NCBI GenBank assembly: GCA_017858515.1
Contig: JAFMBM010000002.1
Location: 39,785-103,784 of the forward strand
Length of the DNA: 64,000 bases
Source: Cryomorphaceae bacterium
GTDB taxonomy: Bacteria; Bacteroidota; Bacteroidia; Flavobacteriales; Schleiferiaceae
Direction: 5' to 3'
The notes under the pieces were generated by a model. The model was not told the DNA's origin and searched no databases. It saw only the letters and a program-made list of their open reading frames with translations. This document shows positions 16,501 through 26,016 of the stretch, one piece after another (the first letter of the stretch is position 1; each line of letters starts with the position of its first letter). The position numbers and the translations under genes are program-made.

Positions 16501-17055
16501 GTGAAAGAGCTAGAGACAAACATAGAGGGTTTACTATTAATAGAACCTAGAGTGTTTCGGGACGAAAGAGGTTATTTTTACGAATCTTTCAGCACTGAAA
16601 AAATGGCGGCTATTGGTTTGAATGAGACCTTTGTTCAAGACAATGAATCGCTTTCTCAAAAGGGGGTAATACGAGGTCTCCACTTTCAAGCTCCTCCTTA
16701 TGATCAAGGAAAATTAGTTCGAGTAGTTAAAGGAGCTGTATTGGATGTAGCGGTTGACATTCGTGTAGGATCACCCACCTACGGATCCTTCTTTGCCGTA
16801 GAGCTTACTGAGCATAATAAATATATGCTTTTCATTCCTTCGGGCTTCGCTCATGGTTTTGCAACCTTAGAAGAAAATACCCTTTTTCAGTATAAATGTA
16901 CCAACGGATACAATCAACAAAGCGAAGGTTCTGTAAATTGTATGGATCCTGAAATTGGCATTATATGGCCCTTTTCATCTCCTTTGCTTTCTGAAAAAGA
17001 TTTAGAGGCAAAGCCCCTGTCTGAACTAATAAGCCCATTCAAATATGCCAAATAA
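16501..17055 (+). CDS. rfbC: dTDP-4-dehydrorhamnose 3,5-epimerase
   Basis: Epimerises dTDP-4-keto-6-deoxyglucose at C3 and C5 in dTDP-L-rhamnose synthesis for surface polysaccharides. The 184-aa length is standard. Characteristic blocks are RVFRDERGYFYESF, the catalytic His in GVIRGLHFQ (about residues 56-62), VVKGAVLDVAVDIRVGSPTYG and the FIPSGFAHGF cupin segment. It uses a GTG start 4 nt after TACCTTTG. The next gene begins inside its last codons (11-nt overlap). rfbA, rfbB and rfbD are not in the window. Confidence 0.96.
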   Translation: MKELETNIEGLLLIEPRVFRDERGYFYESFSTEKMAAIGLNETFVQDNESLSQKGVIRGLHFQAPPYDQGKLVRVVKGAVLDVAVDIRVGSPTYGSFFAVELTEHNKYMLFIPSGFAHGFATLEENTLFQYKCTNGYNQQSEGSVNCMDPEIGIIWPFSSPLLSEKDLEAKPLSELISPFKYAK

Positions 17056-18028
17056 GTGGCTTAGAATAATTGGTTTTTCTTTTCTAATTCTTGCTGTCGC
17101 AAGAATTTTCGTCTTCTTTGCTCCTAAGGATATTGGAGACAAGGAATTCAATGAAGAATTCAACAACAATTATGGTGTCTACGCACTAAGTCTGCCTGAA
17201 AATATCTTTTTTGCCAAGGAGCGGGTACCATTGGAAGACCCCGAGGTTTACGAACGATTAGAAAAGGAGATGTTGGTGAATACCTATTGGCAATCCAACG
17301 GACTTTTGGTGCTAAAAAGAGCCAATCGTTTCTTACCCGAAATCGAACGCATCTTAAAAGAAGAGGGAGTTCCTGATGATTTTAAGTACCTAGCCATTGT
17401 TGAAAGTGGACTTACTCAGGTAGTTTCTCCAGCGGGCGCTACTGGTTTTTGGCAAATCCTTAAGGAAACGGCCATTGAAAAAAAGTTGGAGGTAAATGAT
17501 TATGTAGATGAGCGCTACCACATAGAAAAGTCTACCAAGGCCGCTTGTCGCTATCTAAAGGAAGCACATGGTAGATTTGGTTCTTGGACACTGGCAGCAG
17601 CTTCTTATAACATGGGAATGAATGGATTGGCTCGACAACTGGAAAGACAAAGAGTTTCAGACTACTATAGTCTTTTGCTGAATAATGAAACAAGTCGATA
17701 TATGTTTCGCATTCTTGCTGTGAAACAAATTATTGAAGATCCAGAGTATTTCGGATTTCACCTTCGTAAAAAAGACTTGTATAATCCTCTTTCTGTAAGC
17801 AAAGTTGAAATAGATACCTCTATTACCGACTTGGTTGGCTTTGCTGAGAGCTATTCTATTAATTATAAGACTTTAAAGTATTTCAATCCTTGGCTGAGAG
17901 AAACCTATCTCAAAAACCCCTTGGGCAAGAAATACGTTATTCTGTTGCCGAAAGAAGACAAAGACTCTTGGATCAATGATGGCTCCATGCCCGAATTAAA
18001 CAGCACAGACAGTCTATCTGTTGAATAG
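17045..18028 (+). CDS. membrane-anchored lytic transglycosylase, MltD-like
   Basis: Cleaves peptidoglycan glycan strands. In the 327-aa protein an N-terminal hydrophobic segment (about residues 7-22) anchors or exports it. The SLT domain contains the catalytic Glu in LAIVESGL (about 120), followed by SPAGATGFWQIL and later AAASYNMGMNG. A C-terminal LysM-like segment (YSINYKTLKYFNPWL...YVILLP) could bind the wall. It overlaps rfbC and precedes uvrA by 6 nt. Confidence 0.9.
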   Translation: MPNKWLRIIGFSFLILAVARIFVFFAPKDIGDKEFNEEFNNNYGVYALSLPENIFFAKERVPLEDPEVYERLEKEMLVNTYWQSNGLLVLKRANRFLPEIERILKEEGVPDDFKYLAIVESGLTQVVSPAGATGFWQILKETAIEKKLEVNDYVDERYHIEKSTKAACRYLKEAHGRFGSWTLAAASYNMGMNGLARQLERQRVSDYYSLLLNNETSRYMFRILAVKQIIEDPEYFGFHLRKKDLYNPLSVSKVEIDTSITDLVGFAESYSINYKTLKYFNPWLRETYLKNPLGKKYVILLPKEDKDSWINDGSMPELNSTDSLSVE

Positions 18029-18034
18029 AAGTCT

Positions 18035-20908
18035 ATGGCCGAAAATGTGAAAACTAAAAAAGTTGCCCAAATTGATGTTTGGGGAGCTAGAGTACATAAC
18101 CTCAAAAATATTGATGTACACATTCCAAGAAATCAACTTGTTGTAATTACAGGTTTAAGTGGAAGTGGTAAATCATCACTAGCCTTTGACACTCTTTATG
18201 CTGAAGGTCAACGCAGATATATGGAAACTTTATCTGCCTATGCCCGACAGTTTATTGGAAGTATGGAAAGGCCCGATGTAGATAAAATCGATGGCCTTAG
18301 TCCTGTTATTAGTATAGAACAAAAGACAACCAGTAGAAGTCCTCGTTCTACCGTAGGAACCGTTACTGAGATATGGGATTTCCTTCGGTTGTTGTATGCA
18401 AGAACAGCAGATGCTTATAGTTACAATACAGGAGAAAGAATGGTTCAATATTCTGAAGATCAAATTCTTCAAATATTGCATCAGGATTATGCAGAACAGC
18501 GAATTCAGATATTGTCGCCCCTTGTACGTGGTAGGAAAGGCCATTATCGAGAACTCTTTGAGCAAATTGCTCGACAAGGCTATTTGAGGGTTAGGGTAAA
18601 CGGAGAAATCCGTGAAATCCAAAGGGGTATGAAGCTCGATCGCTATAAAACTCATGATATAGAAGTGGTTGTAGATCGATTAAAACTAGATGATACCACT
18701 TCAGATAGACTTAAAAAATCAGTAGACACAGCCCTCAAGCTGGGCAAAGGAGTCTTAAGCATTGTTGCAGAAAATTCAGACTCCCCTCGCTTTTTTAGTC
18801 GCCATATGATGTGTCCTTCCACGGGACTATCCTATGAAGCACCCGAACCGAACACCTTTTCATTTAACTCGCCCAGAGGGGCTTGCCATCATTGTAATGG
18901 CTTAGGTCAGGTTTCGGAAGTTGAACTTAAGAAAGTAATTCCGAATCCGATTAAAAGCATTCGCAAAGGCGGACTGGCACCCATTGGTGAATTCAAGAAA
19001 AGTTGGATTTTCAATCAATTGGAAATCATAGGAGAACGTTATGGTTTCACCCTTGATACCCCGATTGAGGATATCGCACAAGAAGGGCTAGATGTTATTC
19101 TTTACGGAGCGCAAGAATCGTTTGAAGTAGAGAATAAAAATTTAGGCATTACGAGGAAGTATTCCCTTCAATTTGAAGGAATTATTCAGTTTATCGACAC
19201 CCAAGCTAAAGAGGCAAACAGTGCAAGTCTGAAGCGTTGGGCTGATGATTTCATGAATAAAGTAGAATGTTCTATTTGCAACGGATCACGACTTCAACTT
19301 GAATCTAGGTCGTATAAAATCTTAGATAAAAGCATAGCAGATGTTGCTGAACTTTCCATATCGGAGCTATTACCTTTCCTTAAAAAAGCTAAAAAAAGCT
19401 TTTCAGGAAATAGGGCTCTGGTTGGAAATGAAATCCTAAAAGAGCTTGTAACTCGCACTGGATTTCTTCTGAACGTAGGACTGGAATATTTGAGTTTAAG
19501 TCGCTCGGCAAAAACACTCAGCGGCGGAGAAGCCCAAAGAATTCGCCTCGCTACACAGATCGGATCTCAACTCACAAATGTCTTGTACATCCTAGATGAA
19601 CCCAGTATTGGACTGCATCAGCGAGACAATCATAAGCTTATTGATTCACTCATTCAGCTCCGAGATTTGGGCAATTCGGTTATTGTGGTGGAACATGACA
19701 AGGATATGATGGAGGCGGCCGACTTTATTCTAGACATGGGCCCAGCAGCAGGAAAATACGGCGGCAGAGTGGTTGGTCAAGGCAAGTTGGAGGATATTAA
19801 AAAAGGCGATAGCATTACTTCTCAGTATTTAGACGGAAGAATGCAAATTGCCATTCCAGAAAAAAGAAGAGAAGGGTCTGGCGATTTACTTGTTTTGCAA
19901 GGAGCTAGTGGAAATAATTTGAAAAATATAACACTGAAACTCCCTCTACAAAAGCTGATTGTAATTACAGGTGTTTCAGGAAGTGGCAAGTCTACCCTAA
20001 TAAATGAAACCCTCGCTCCTATTTTAAGTCAGCATTTTTTTAAGGCCCTCAAAAAGCCAATGCCTTATAAAAAAATCAACGGACTGGAGCATCTGGATAA
20101 GGTTATAACCATAGATCAATCGCCTATTGGAAGAACTTCCAGGAGCAATCCAGCTACCTATACGGCAGTTCTAAATGAAATTAGAAATCTATTTGCACAA
20201 CTATCTGAATCGAAAATAAGAGGATATAAAGCAGGTAGATTTAGCTTTAATGTAAAAGGTGGAAGGTGCGAAACTTGTCAGGGTGCCGGAGTTCGGACTA
20301 TTGAAATGAACTTTTTGCCTGACGTTTATGTGCAATGCGAGACTTGCAATGGAAGAAGATTTAACAGAGAAACGCTAGAAGTTAGGTACAAAGGGAAATC
20401 GATAGCTGACATTTTAGATATGAGTGTCAATGAAGCGGTAGAATTCTTTGAAAATATTCCGAAAATACTAACAAAAATCAAAACCCTAAAGGATGTTGGA
20501 CTCGGCTATATTACTCTAGGGCAGCAGTCTACTACTCTTTCTGGTGGGGAAGCTCAACGCGTTAAACTAGCAACCGAATTGAGTAAACGCGATACAGGCA
20601 AGACCTTGTATATTTTAGACGAACCCACTACGGGCTTGCATTTTGAAGATGTTCGAATTCTTATGGATGTTCTTCAAAAATTAGTAGACCGCTCCAATAC
20701 GGTTTTGGTAATTGAACACAATTTGGATGTAATCAAATTAGCAGATCATATAATTGATTTAGGACCTGAAGGAGGATCGAAAGGCGGCCTGATCATTGCG
20801 GAAGGAACGCCTGAAGAAGTAGTTCAAAAGGCTAAAGGATTCACTGCCCAATATTTAGAAATTGAACTTTCATCCAAACAGAATAACAGCAGTCCTATAT
20901 ATTTGTAA
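18035..20908 (+). CDS. uvrA: excinuclease ABC subunit A
   Basis: DNA-damage recognition ATPase of nucleotide excision repair, working as a dimer with UvrB. At 957 aa it is full length. It has two ABC modules: Walker A GLSGSGKSSLAFDTLYAEGQ near residue 40 and GVSGSGKSTLINETL near 647. Signature motifs are LSGGEAQRIRLATQIGS and LSGGEAQRVKLATEL. The zinc finger is CETCQGAG...CETCNGRRF (about 745-785). It is separated from dnaX by only 2 nt, so both are probably on one mRNA. Confidence 0.98.
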   Translation: MAENVKTKKVAQIDVWGARVHNLKNIDVHIPRNQLVVITGLSGSGKSSLAFDTLYAEGQRRYMETLSAYARQFIGSMERPDVDKIDGLSPVISIEQKTTSRSPRSTVGTVTEIWDFLRLLYARTADAYSYNTGERMVQYSEDQILQILHQDYAEQRIQILSPLVRGRKGHYRELFEQIARQGYLRVRVNGEIREIQRGMKLDRYKTHDIEVVVDRLKLDDTTSDRLKKSVDTALKLGKGVLSIVAENSDSPRFFSRHMMCPSTGLSYEAPEPNTFSFNSPRGACHHCNGLGQVSEVELKKVIPNPIKSIRKGGLAPIGEFKKSWIFNQLEIIGERYGFTLDTPIEDIAQEGLDVILYGAQESFEVENKNLGITRKYSLQFEGIIQFIDTQAKEANSASLKRWADDFMNKVECSICNGSRLQLESRSYKILDKSIADVAELSISELLPFLKKAKKSFSGNRALVGNEILKELVTRTGFLLNVGLEYLSLSRSAKTLSGGEAQRIRLATQIGSQLTNVLYILDEPSIGLHQRDNHKLIDSLIQLRDLGNSVIVVEHDKDMMEAADFILDMGPAAGKYGGRVVGQGKLEDIKKGDSITSQYLDGRMQIAIPEKRREGSGDLLVLQGASGNNLKNITLKLPLQKLIVITGVSGSGKSTLINETLAPILSQHFFKALKKPMPYKKINGLEHLDKVITIDQSPIGRTSRSNPATYTAVLNEIRNLFAQLSESKIRGYKAGRFSFNVKGGRCETCQGAGVRTIEMNFLPDVYVQCETCNGRRFNRETLEVRYKGKSIADILDMSVNEAVEFFENIPKILTKIKTLKDVGLGYITLGQQSTTLSGGEAQRVKLATELSKRDTGKTLYILDEPTTGLHFEDVRILMDVLQKLVDRSNTVLVIEHNLDVIKLADHIIDLGPEGGSKGGLIIAEGTPEEVVQKAKGFTAQYLEIELSSKQNNSSPIYL

Positions 20909-20910
20909 CC

Positions 20911-22679
20911 ATGGATGCTTTTGTTGTTTCAGCTAGAAAATACCGACCTAAAAACTTTGAAGAAGTAGTAGGTCAGGGTCATGTTACCCAGACTTTACTG
21001 AAAGCAATAGAGAGCAACCACCTAGCCCAAGCCTTGCTTTTTACAGGGCCAAGAGGGGTTGGAAAAACTACATGTGCTCGCATTTTAGCCCGTTTGATCA
21101 ATGAAGATCAAAACGGCGGAGCAGATAACAACGATTTTTCATTCAATATTTTTGAGCTTGATGCGGCTTCAAATAATTCGGTAGACGATATTCGAAACCT
21201 AACGGAGCAAGTACGTTTCGCTCCGCAGCAAGGAAAATACAAAGTGTATATCATCGACGAGGTGCATATGCTTTCTTCGTCTGCCTTCAATGCCTTTCTA
21301 AAAACGCTTGAAGAACCGCCCGCGCACGCAATCTTCATTTTGGCTACTACTGAGAAACACAAAATCATACCCACGATTTTAAGTCGCTGCCAGATTTATG
21401 ATTTCAAAAGAATTGAAATCGAAAGCATTAGTAGTCATTTAAAATCCGTTGCCGAGGCCGAATCTGTAATAGCAGAACCTGCAGCTCTTCGATTGATTGC
21501 CCAAAAAGCAGATGGCGCACTAAGAGATGCACTGAGTATCTTTGATCGAATTGCTACTTTTTCAGGCAAAAACATCTCGTATCAAGATGTTTTGAGCAAT
21601 CTTAATATTCTAGATTACGATTACTATTTTCGGGTAGTAGACCATTGTTTGGCTGGAAGTGACAAAGATTTGCTTTTATTATTCAATGAAATTTTGGCCA
21701 AAGGTTTTGATGGACATCTATTCTTAAATGGACTATGTGCTCATCTAAGAGACCTGTTAGTTGCATCGGATCCAAGAACTTTGGAATTATTGGAAGTGGG
21801 ATCGGATGTCCAAGATCGTTATAAGGAACAATCGAAGAAATTATCAGCACAATTGCTTTTTGAAAGTCTTAAGGTTTTAACCCTCGCAGAAGCAAAATAC
21901 AAATCAACTACCAATAACCGATTGCTCGTAGAACTCTCTTTATTGCAGTTGGTGGAAGATTTATCCACAGAAAAAAAAAAGCCTTAGCAACTGAGGCACC
22001 CCTTCCAAAACAGCCCTCATCTACCTCAGAACCTGTAAAGGAGAAAGCTCCGGTTAGTCCCCCCCCGCCAGTTTCAACACAAGAAAATGTAAAAGCAGAA
22101 CTGGAGGAGAAACCGAAAGTAGTTTCAACAAATAAGAATGAGAACCTTCCCCCCATTCTTTCAAGCCCGAGCCAAGACAGTCAAAAGGAAACTCCGCCCC
22201 TTAGGAAACTCGAGGTGCCACAACGTTCTAGAATCGGGATTTCGCTGGATAGCCTATCAAGTCCTGATGCAGGAAATATTGAAAGTTCGGAGCCAGAAGA
22301 AGATGAAGTTTCAGAGAATTTCGACCTTCCATTAGCCCATCGTAGCTGGAAGAACTACGCACAGAAGATCGGAAATGCTCCCCAATTTAAACTTCACAGC
22401 CAAGCAATGAATGCAGCTAGTTTAGAAAAAGATGAAGACGGAAATCTTCTAGCTAAAGTAGATAGCCGGGCCTTAATGGGTCTTGTTTCAGAAGTGCAAT
22501 ATGATTTAATGCAGTTTCTGAAGAGTGATTTAAAAATTAAAAAACTACGACTTCGAATTGAGGTTGAAATGCAAGAAAAGGAGCTTGCTCCCTATACAAA
22601 TGAAGAGATTTACGCGTATTTAGCCAAGATCAATCCCGCTATAGAAGAGTTAAAGAACAAATACAATCTAGAGTTTTGA
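20911..22679 (+). CDS. dnaX: DNA polymerase III subunits gamma/tau, split by an A10 slippery run
   Basis: Clamp-loader ATPase. The zero frame (20911-21987) gives 358 aa: Walker A GPRGVGKTTCARILARL, Walker B IIDEVHML, sensor LATTEKHKI and AAA+ domain III, then stops at TAG after EKKKP. The usual four-cysteine zinc module after Walker A is absent here. The -1 frame is open from the A10 run to TGA at 22677-22679. It encodes a Pro/Ser/Glu-rich linker and a tau-like C-terminal domain (about 150 aa, ending NKYNLEF). A -1 shift on AAAAAAG gives about 589 aa, the normal DnaX size. Either this is programmed slippage making gamma and tau, or the A-run is miscounted by one base. The start is ATG, 2 nt after uvrA. 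Confidence 0.9.
21971..21997 (+). promoter_or_regulatory. putative programmed slippage site in dnaX: A10 run plus hairpin
   Basis: A10 occupies 21971-21980 and is followed by G. In the zero frame this reads GAA AAA AAA AAG, so the E. coli dnaX heptamer A AAA AAG is present in the same phase at 21975-21981. Immediately after it, GCCTTAG (21981-21987) pairs with CTGAGGC (21991-21997) around the loop CAA: 7 bp with one G-U. The zero-frame TAG stop lies inside the 5' arm of the stem. A GGTGGA purine-rich patch lies about 20 nt upstream. Confidence 0.65.
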
Positions 22680-23377
22680 CAAAAAGTCTCTTCATTCTAG
22701 CTTTCCTGACTCTGGAGCTATTCCCTTTGAATAGCAATGAAGTTTGGACCATTCGAAAGGACGACCTCATAGGACTAAATAAACCCGAAAGAGAGCTCAC
22801 ATTCACTCGATTAAAATCGCCCTATACTGGAAGAGAAGATTCCTACTTGAGAAAAGAAGTAGCTAATGCTTTTATGGAAATGGCCGATGCTGCCAACAAA
22901 GACGGATTTCGACTTTCTGTACTTTCAGCGACTCGAAATTTCAAATACCAAAAAGGAATTTGGGAAAGGAAATGGAAAGCGGCTAAAGGAACGGATACAG
23001 AAAAAGCACTTTACATATTGCAGTATAGCAGTATGCCCGGAACTTCCAGACATCATTGGGGCACTGACTTCGACATCAATTCTTTGGAGCCCAGTTGGTG
23101 GGAAACGGCAGAAGGTAAAAAGCTCTACACATGGCTAAAGGCGAACGCAAAGCGCTTTGGTTTTTTTCAACCGTATGACAAAGAGAACAACGAAAGATTA
23201 AGCGGGTACCGGGATGAAAAATGGCATTGGTCTTATTTTCCACTCTCAAATAAAATGACCCTAGCCTATAATTTCCTAGTTGATTATGAAGACATCACAG
23301 GATTTGAAGGATCTGAAAGTGCAACTACAGTTCAGATTATAGAAAAATATGTGAACGGAATCTTTCCCGCTCAATAA
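22676..23377 (+). CDS. M15 family D-alanyl-D-alanine carboxypeptidase (VanY-like)
   Basis: Zinc peptidase that trims peptidoglycan stem peptides. The 233-aa protein has a short hydrophobic N-terminus (signal peptide, about 1-19). The M15 metal site is MPGTSRHHWGTDFDIN (His and Asp ligands, about residues 121-136), and the later EKWHWSYFP supplies the third His. It starts at TTG, overlapping the dnaX stop (TTTTGA), which suggests coupling to translation of the long dnaX frame. It converges on the acyltransferase with a 7-nt overlap of the coding ends. Confidence 0.88.
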   Translation: MTKSLFILAFLTLELFPLNSNEVWTIRKDDLIGLNKPERELTFTRLKSPYTGREDSYLRKEVANAFMEMADAANKDGFRLSVLSATRNFKYQKGIWERKWKAAKGTDTEKALYILQYSSMPGTSRHHWGTDFDINSLEPSWWETAEGKKLYTWLKANAKRFGFFQPYDKENNERLSGYRDEKWHWSYFPLSNKMTLAYNFLVDYEDITGFEGSESATTVQIIEKYVNGIFPAQ

Positions 23378-23928
23378 ATCTTCTGATTGTACTTTTCAGG
23401 AAACTTGCCGTGAATAGGTTTGTAAAAGGCTTGAATTCGTTCCATGTCTTCCGCAAAAACACCACTGGGCGTAAAACAGTCTAAAATTCCTGCTTCTTTT
23501 AATGAATAATCTAAATAACCAAGACTGATATTTACTTTAGCTTCTGTAGCTATGGTGTAAAATCCAGTGCGCCATTTTTCAACTCTGCTTCGCGTTCCTT
23601 CAGCTGGAACTAAAATGACCAAGTCTTTTTGCGTTCGCAAGAGAGAAATGGCATAGTCTGTTAATCCCGAGCCCTTTTTAGAACGATTCACCCCTATTGC
23701 GCCGGTCCATCGAAAGAAGTAACCCCAAGGCCCCTTAGTGTATACATCCTTAATAAAATAGCGAACGGGGATGCCCATCAACCAAAAAGCAGCAAGTGAA
23801 TAAGGAAAATCCCAGTTCGATGTATGCGGAGCTGCAATCATCACAGAGGGTATATATTGCTGATAATCATCCACTTTTAACTTCCAGCCGCTAAGAAAAA
23901 AGAACAGCCGGGCACATAGCTTCTTCAT
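23371..23928 (-). CDS. 1-acyl-sn-glycerol-3-phosphate acyltransferase family (PlsC-like)
   Basis: The 185-aa protein has the acyltransferase HX4D motif in APHTSNWDFP (about residues 34-43) and the second motif in VPAEGTRSR (about 105-113). It belongs to the short lysophospholipid acyltransferase-like group; the acceptor is not certain. Its start overlaps the end of the helicase gene by 4 nt, so both are on one minus-strand transcript. Confidence 0.88.
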   Translation of the reverse strand: MKKLCARLFFFLSGWKLKVDDYQQYIPSVMIAAPHTSNWDFPYSLAAFWLMGIPVRYFIKDVYTKGPWGYFFRWTGAIGVNRSKKGSGLTDYAISLLRTQKDLVILVPAEGTRSRVEKWRTGFYTIATEAKVNISLGYLDYSLKEAGILDCFTPSGVFAEDMERIQAFYKPIHGKFPEKYNQKIY

Positions 23929-25322
23929 TCGTACAATATCGATTCAAATCCGATTAAATACAAATGTTCTGAAGCCCGAGTTATAGCAGTGTAAAGCCAG
24001 CGTTTGTCTTCTGTGCTCCAAGTTCCATCCGGCAACCAAGGTCTTTCGACTAAAACCTTCGCCCATTGTCCTCCTTGGGCTTTATGACAAGTTACGGCAT
24101 AGGCAAATTTCACTTGAAGAGCTTGAAGAAATGGATCTTTTAATGCCGCCTCTTTCTGCTTCGTCTTACTCAAATGAGAATAGCTACCCAACACCTCTTG
24201 AAAGAGCTTTTTCATTCTGAATTGAGGCCAAGAAGGCGTTTCTTCCTTCAAAAGATCTAAATGTACCCATGCTTCAAATTGGGAGGAACCATTGGGAAGA
24301 GAAAGTGAAGCCTCAACCTTGGCAAACCTAAATCCATAGCGCTCTTCATGCTCCTTAATTCTTAGAATTTCAACCATATCACCATTGGCCAAAAAACCAC
24401 CTTGATCTTCATCGAGCCAGTGGTAGTTGTTGCGGGTAATCATCATTAAATCACCCGCTTCTATCTCAGACTCTCTAAATAAAACACTTGCGCGAATAGC
24501 TTGATTTAGCGCATTTGCCCTCTTGTTTGACCGAACAATTACTATGCTGTTTAAATAATTCTGGCGACTAAAACAGTTTTGAAAAACCTCCTCAATTTCC
24601 ATCGAATCACTTAGCACCGATACATCTTTACCCGTTCTAAGTTGGAATTCTTGATCCGGTTCGAGATGTTCCCTCAAGGTTGTAGCACTCGCCAAAATAG
24701 AAGATTCTGTAGCCTGTCTTACTACCTGCTTTAGCTCAATGCTAACTACATCTATGGCATAATTTCGCTCTAAATATTCAATATCTAAAGCAGGACTTTG
24801 GGTGGCTCCTACAGGTGGAAGTTGAGCTGTATCGCCAACCAATACGAGTTTGCAAATTCCTTCCGAAACCAAACAATATTCAAACAAGTCATCCAACAAA
24901 CGCCTACCATGAAGGTCTTGCACATCTACACCAATCATAGAAGCTTCATCAATAATAAAAAGAGCCCGTTTGTATTTATTTGCCTTTAAACTAAACACAG
25001 GAGTTCCATCAACAGCTTGACCAGAGCGATAGATAAATCGATGAATAGTAAAGGCCATTCGACCACTTTGAATAGACATTACTTTAGCCGCTCTTCCGGT
25101 GGGAGCCATGAGCACAACAGGAATTTTCATTCCACTCATAGTGCGCACAATTGACTTTAGAAGTGAGGTTTTTCCAGTTCCAGCATAACCTTTTAGCATA
25201 AAAACAGCTTCGTCTGACTGTAAAAAGCCTGCAAACTTCTTAAAGAATTGACCCTGATTTTCAGTAGGTTGATGAGGAAATGACTGTTTTAAACGATCTT
25301 CCAAAGAACTAGAAGCATTCAT
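23925..25322 (-). CDS. RecD-like superfamily 1 DNA helicase/ATPase
   Basis: The 465-aa product has Walker A GYAGTGKTSLL (about residues 44-54), Walker B FIIDEASMIG, motif III GDTAQLPPVGAT, and the C-terminal UvrD_C_2 region YAVTCHKAQGGQW followed by YTAITRASEHLYLIG. This is the compact ATP-dependent helicase group common in Bacteroidota (RecD/Dda-like), not the RecBCD subunit. Start: ATG at 25322, 4 nt after a TATCTTTG element. Confidence 0.92.
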   Translation of the reverse strand: MNASSSLEDRLKQSFPHQPTENQGQFFKKFAGFLQSDEAVFMLKGYAGTGKTSLLKSIVRTMSGMKIPVVLMAPTGRAAKVMSIQSGRMAFTIHRFIYRSGQAVDGTPVFSLKANKYKRALFIIDEASMIGVDVQDLHGRRLLDDLFEYCLVSEGICKLVLVGDTAQLPPVGATQSPALDIEYLERNYAIDVVSIELKQVVRQATESSILASATTLREHLEPDQEFQLRTGKDVSVLSDSMEIEEVFQNCFSRQNYLNSIVIVRSNKRANALNQAIRASVLFRESEIEAGDLMMITRNNYHWLDEDQGGFLANGDMVEILRIKEHEERYGFRFAKVEASLSLPNGSSQFEAWVHLDLLKEETPSWPQFRMKKLFQEVLGSYSHLSKTKQKEAALKDPFLQALQVKFAYAVTCHKAQGGQWAKVLVERPWLPDGTWSTEDKRWLYTAITRASEHLYLIGFESILYE

Positions 25323-25326
25323 TTTT

Positions 25327-25334
25327 CAAAGATA
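25327..25334 (-). promoter_or_regulatory. -7 promoter element before the RecD-like helicase
   Basis: On the minus strand TATCTTTG fits TAnnTTTG and ends exactly 4 nt before the ATG at 25322, again predicting a leaderless mRNA. Confidence 0.55.
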
Positions 25335-25404
25335 ACTTAGAGGTTCCCACTTTTCGATTGAAATAATTTAACTTCGTCTGCGCTTAAAAACAGATTTTTC
25401 CAAT

Positions 25405-26016
25405 ATGAAAAAATCCACACAAACACTTCTTACGGTTGGTTTAGCACTGGTTGCTATTGTACTTGGCTATTGGCTATTTAGTATTATCAACAAACCCATC
25501 GAATTCGAAAAGATAAAATCGAAACGCTATGCGAAAGTTGAAATGCGTTTGGAAGAGATTCGCGATGCTCAACAAGCTTACCGTCAGAAATACGGTAAAT
25601 ACAGCGATGACTTTGACCAGTTAGTAGGATTTGTAGATACGGGCATGATTGACATTGTGGTTCGTAAAGACTCTTCTTTCATGGCCTACAACAAGACCTT
25701 TCAGCAAGATATGAATCGGGATACCGTTATTATTCGTGTGATTGGCAGAGAGTCTGTTAAAAGCAGTGTTTTCAATAGCGAGTTTGATGCTTCGAAGCTA
25801 AGAGTTGTGCCAATTTCTACCATAGACGAGCAGTTTGAAATTGGAGCAGGCAGTATAGAAAGAAATGGAGTGAGTATTCCAGTTTTTGAAGTAAGTGTTT
25901 CAAACGAAGCCATGTTCAAAGACATTATGGATGTTTATGGAAATTTCATCGACAAATCCTATAAACTCCAAATGGGCTCTCTAACAGAACCCAGTGTAAG
26001 TGGTAATTGGAAATAA
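25405..26016 (+). CDS. membrane-anchored protein of unknown function
   Basis: The 203-aa protein has one N-terminal transmembrane helix (about residues 8-28). The first extracytoplasmic part (EMRLEEIRDAQQAYRQKYGKY) has the helix-then-YG(K/R)Y layout of pseudopilin-like proteins, without a cleavable prepilin motif. The rest is beta-rich. It precedes DUF3822 and rsmD with overlapping ends, an arrangement seen across Bacteroidota. The function is unknown. Confidence 0.7.
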   Translation: MKKSTQTLLTVGLALVAIVLGYWLFSIINKPIEFEKIKSKRYAKVEMRLEEIRDAQQAYRQKYGKYSDDFDQLVGFVDTGMIDIVVRKDSSFMAYNKTFQQDMNRDTVIIRVIGRESVKSSVFNSEFDASKLRVVPISTIDEQFEIGAGSIERNGVSIPVFEVSVSNEAMFKDIMDVYGNFIDKSYKLQMGSLTEPSVSGNWK

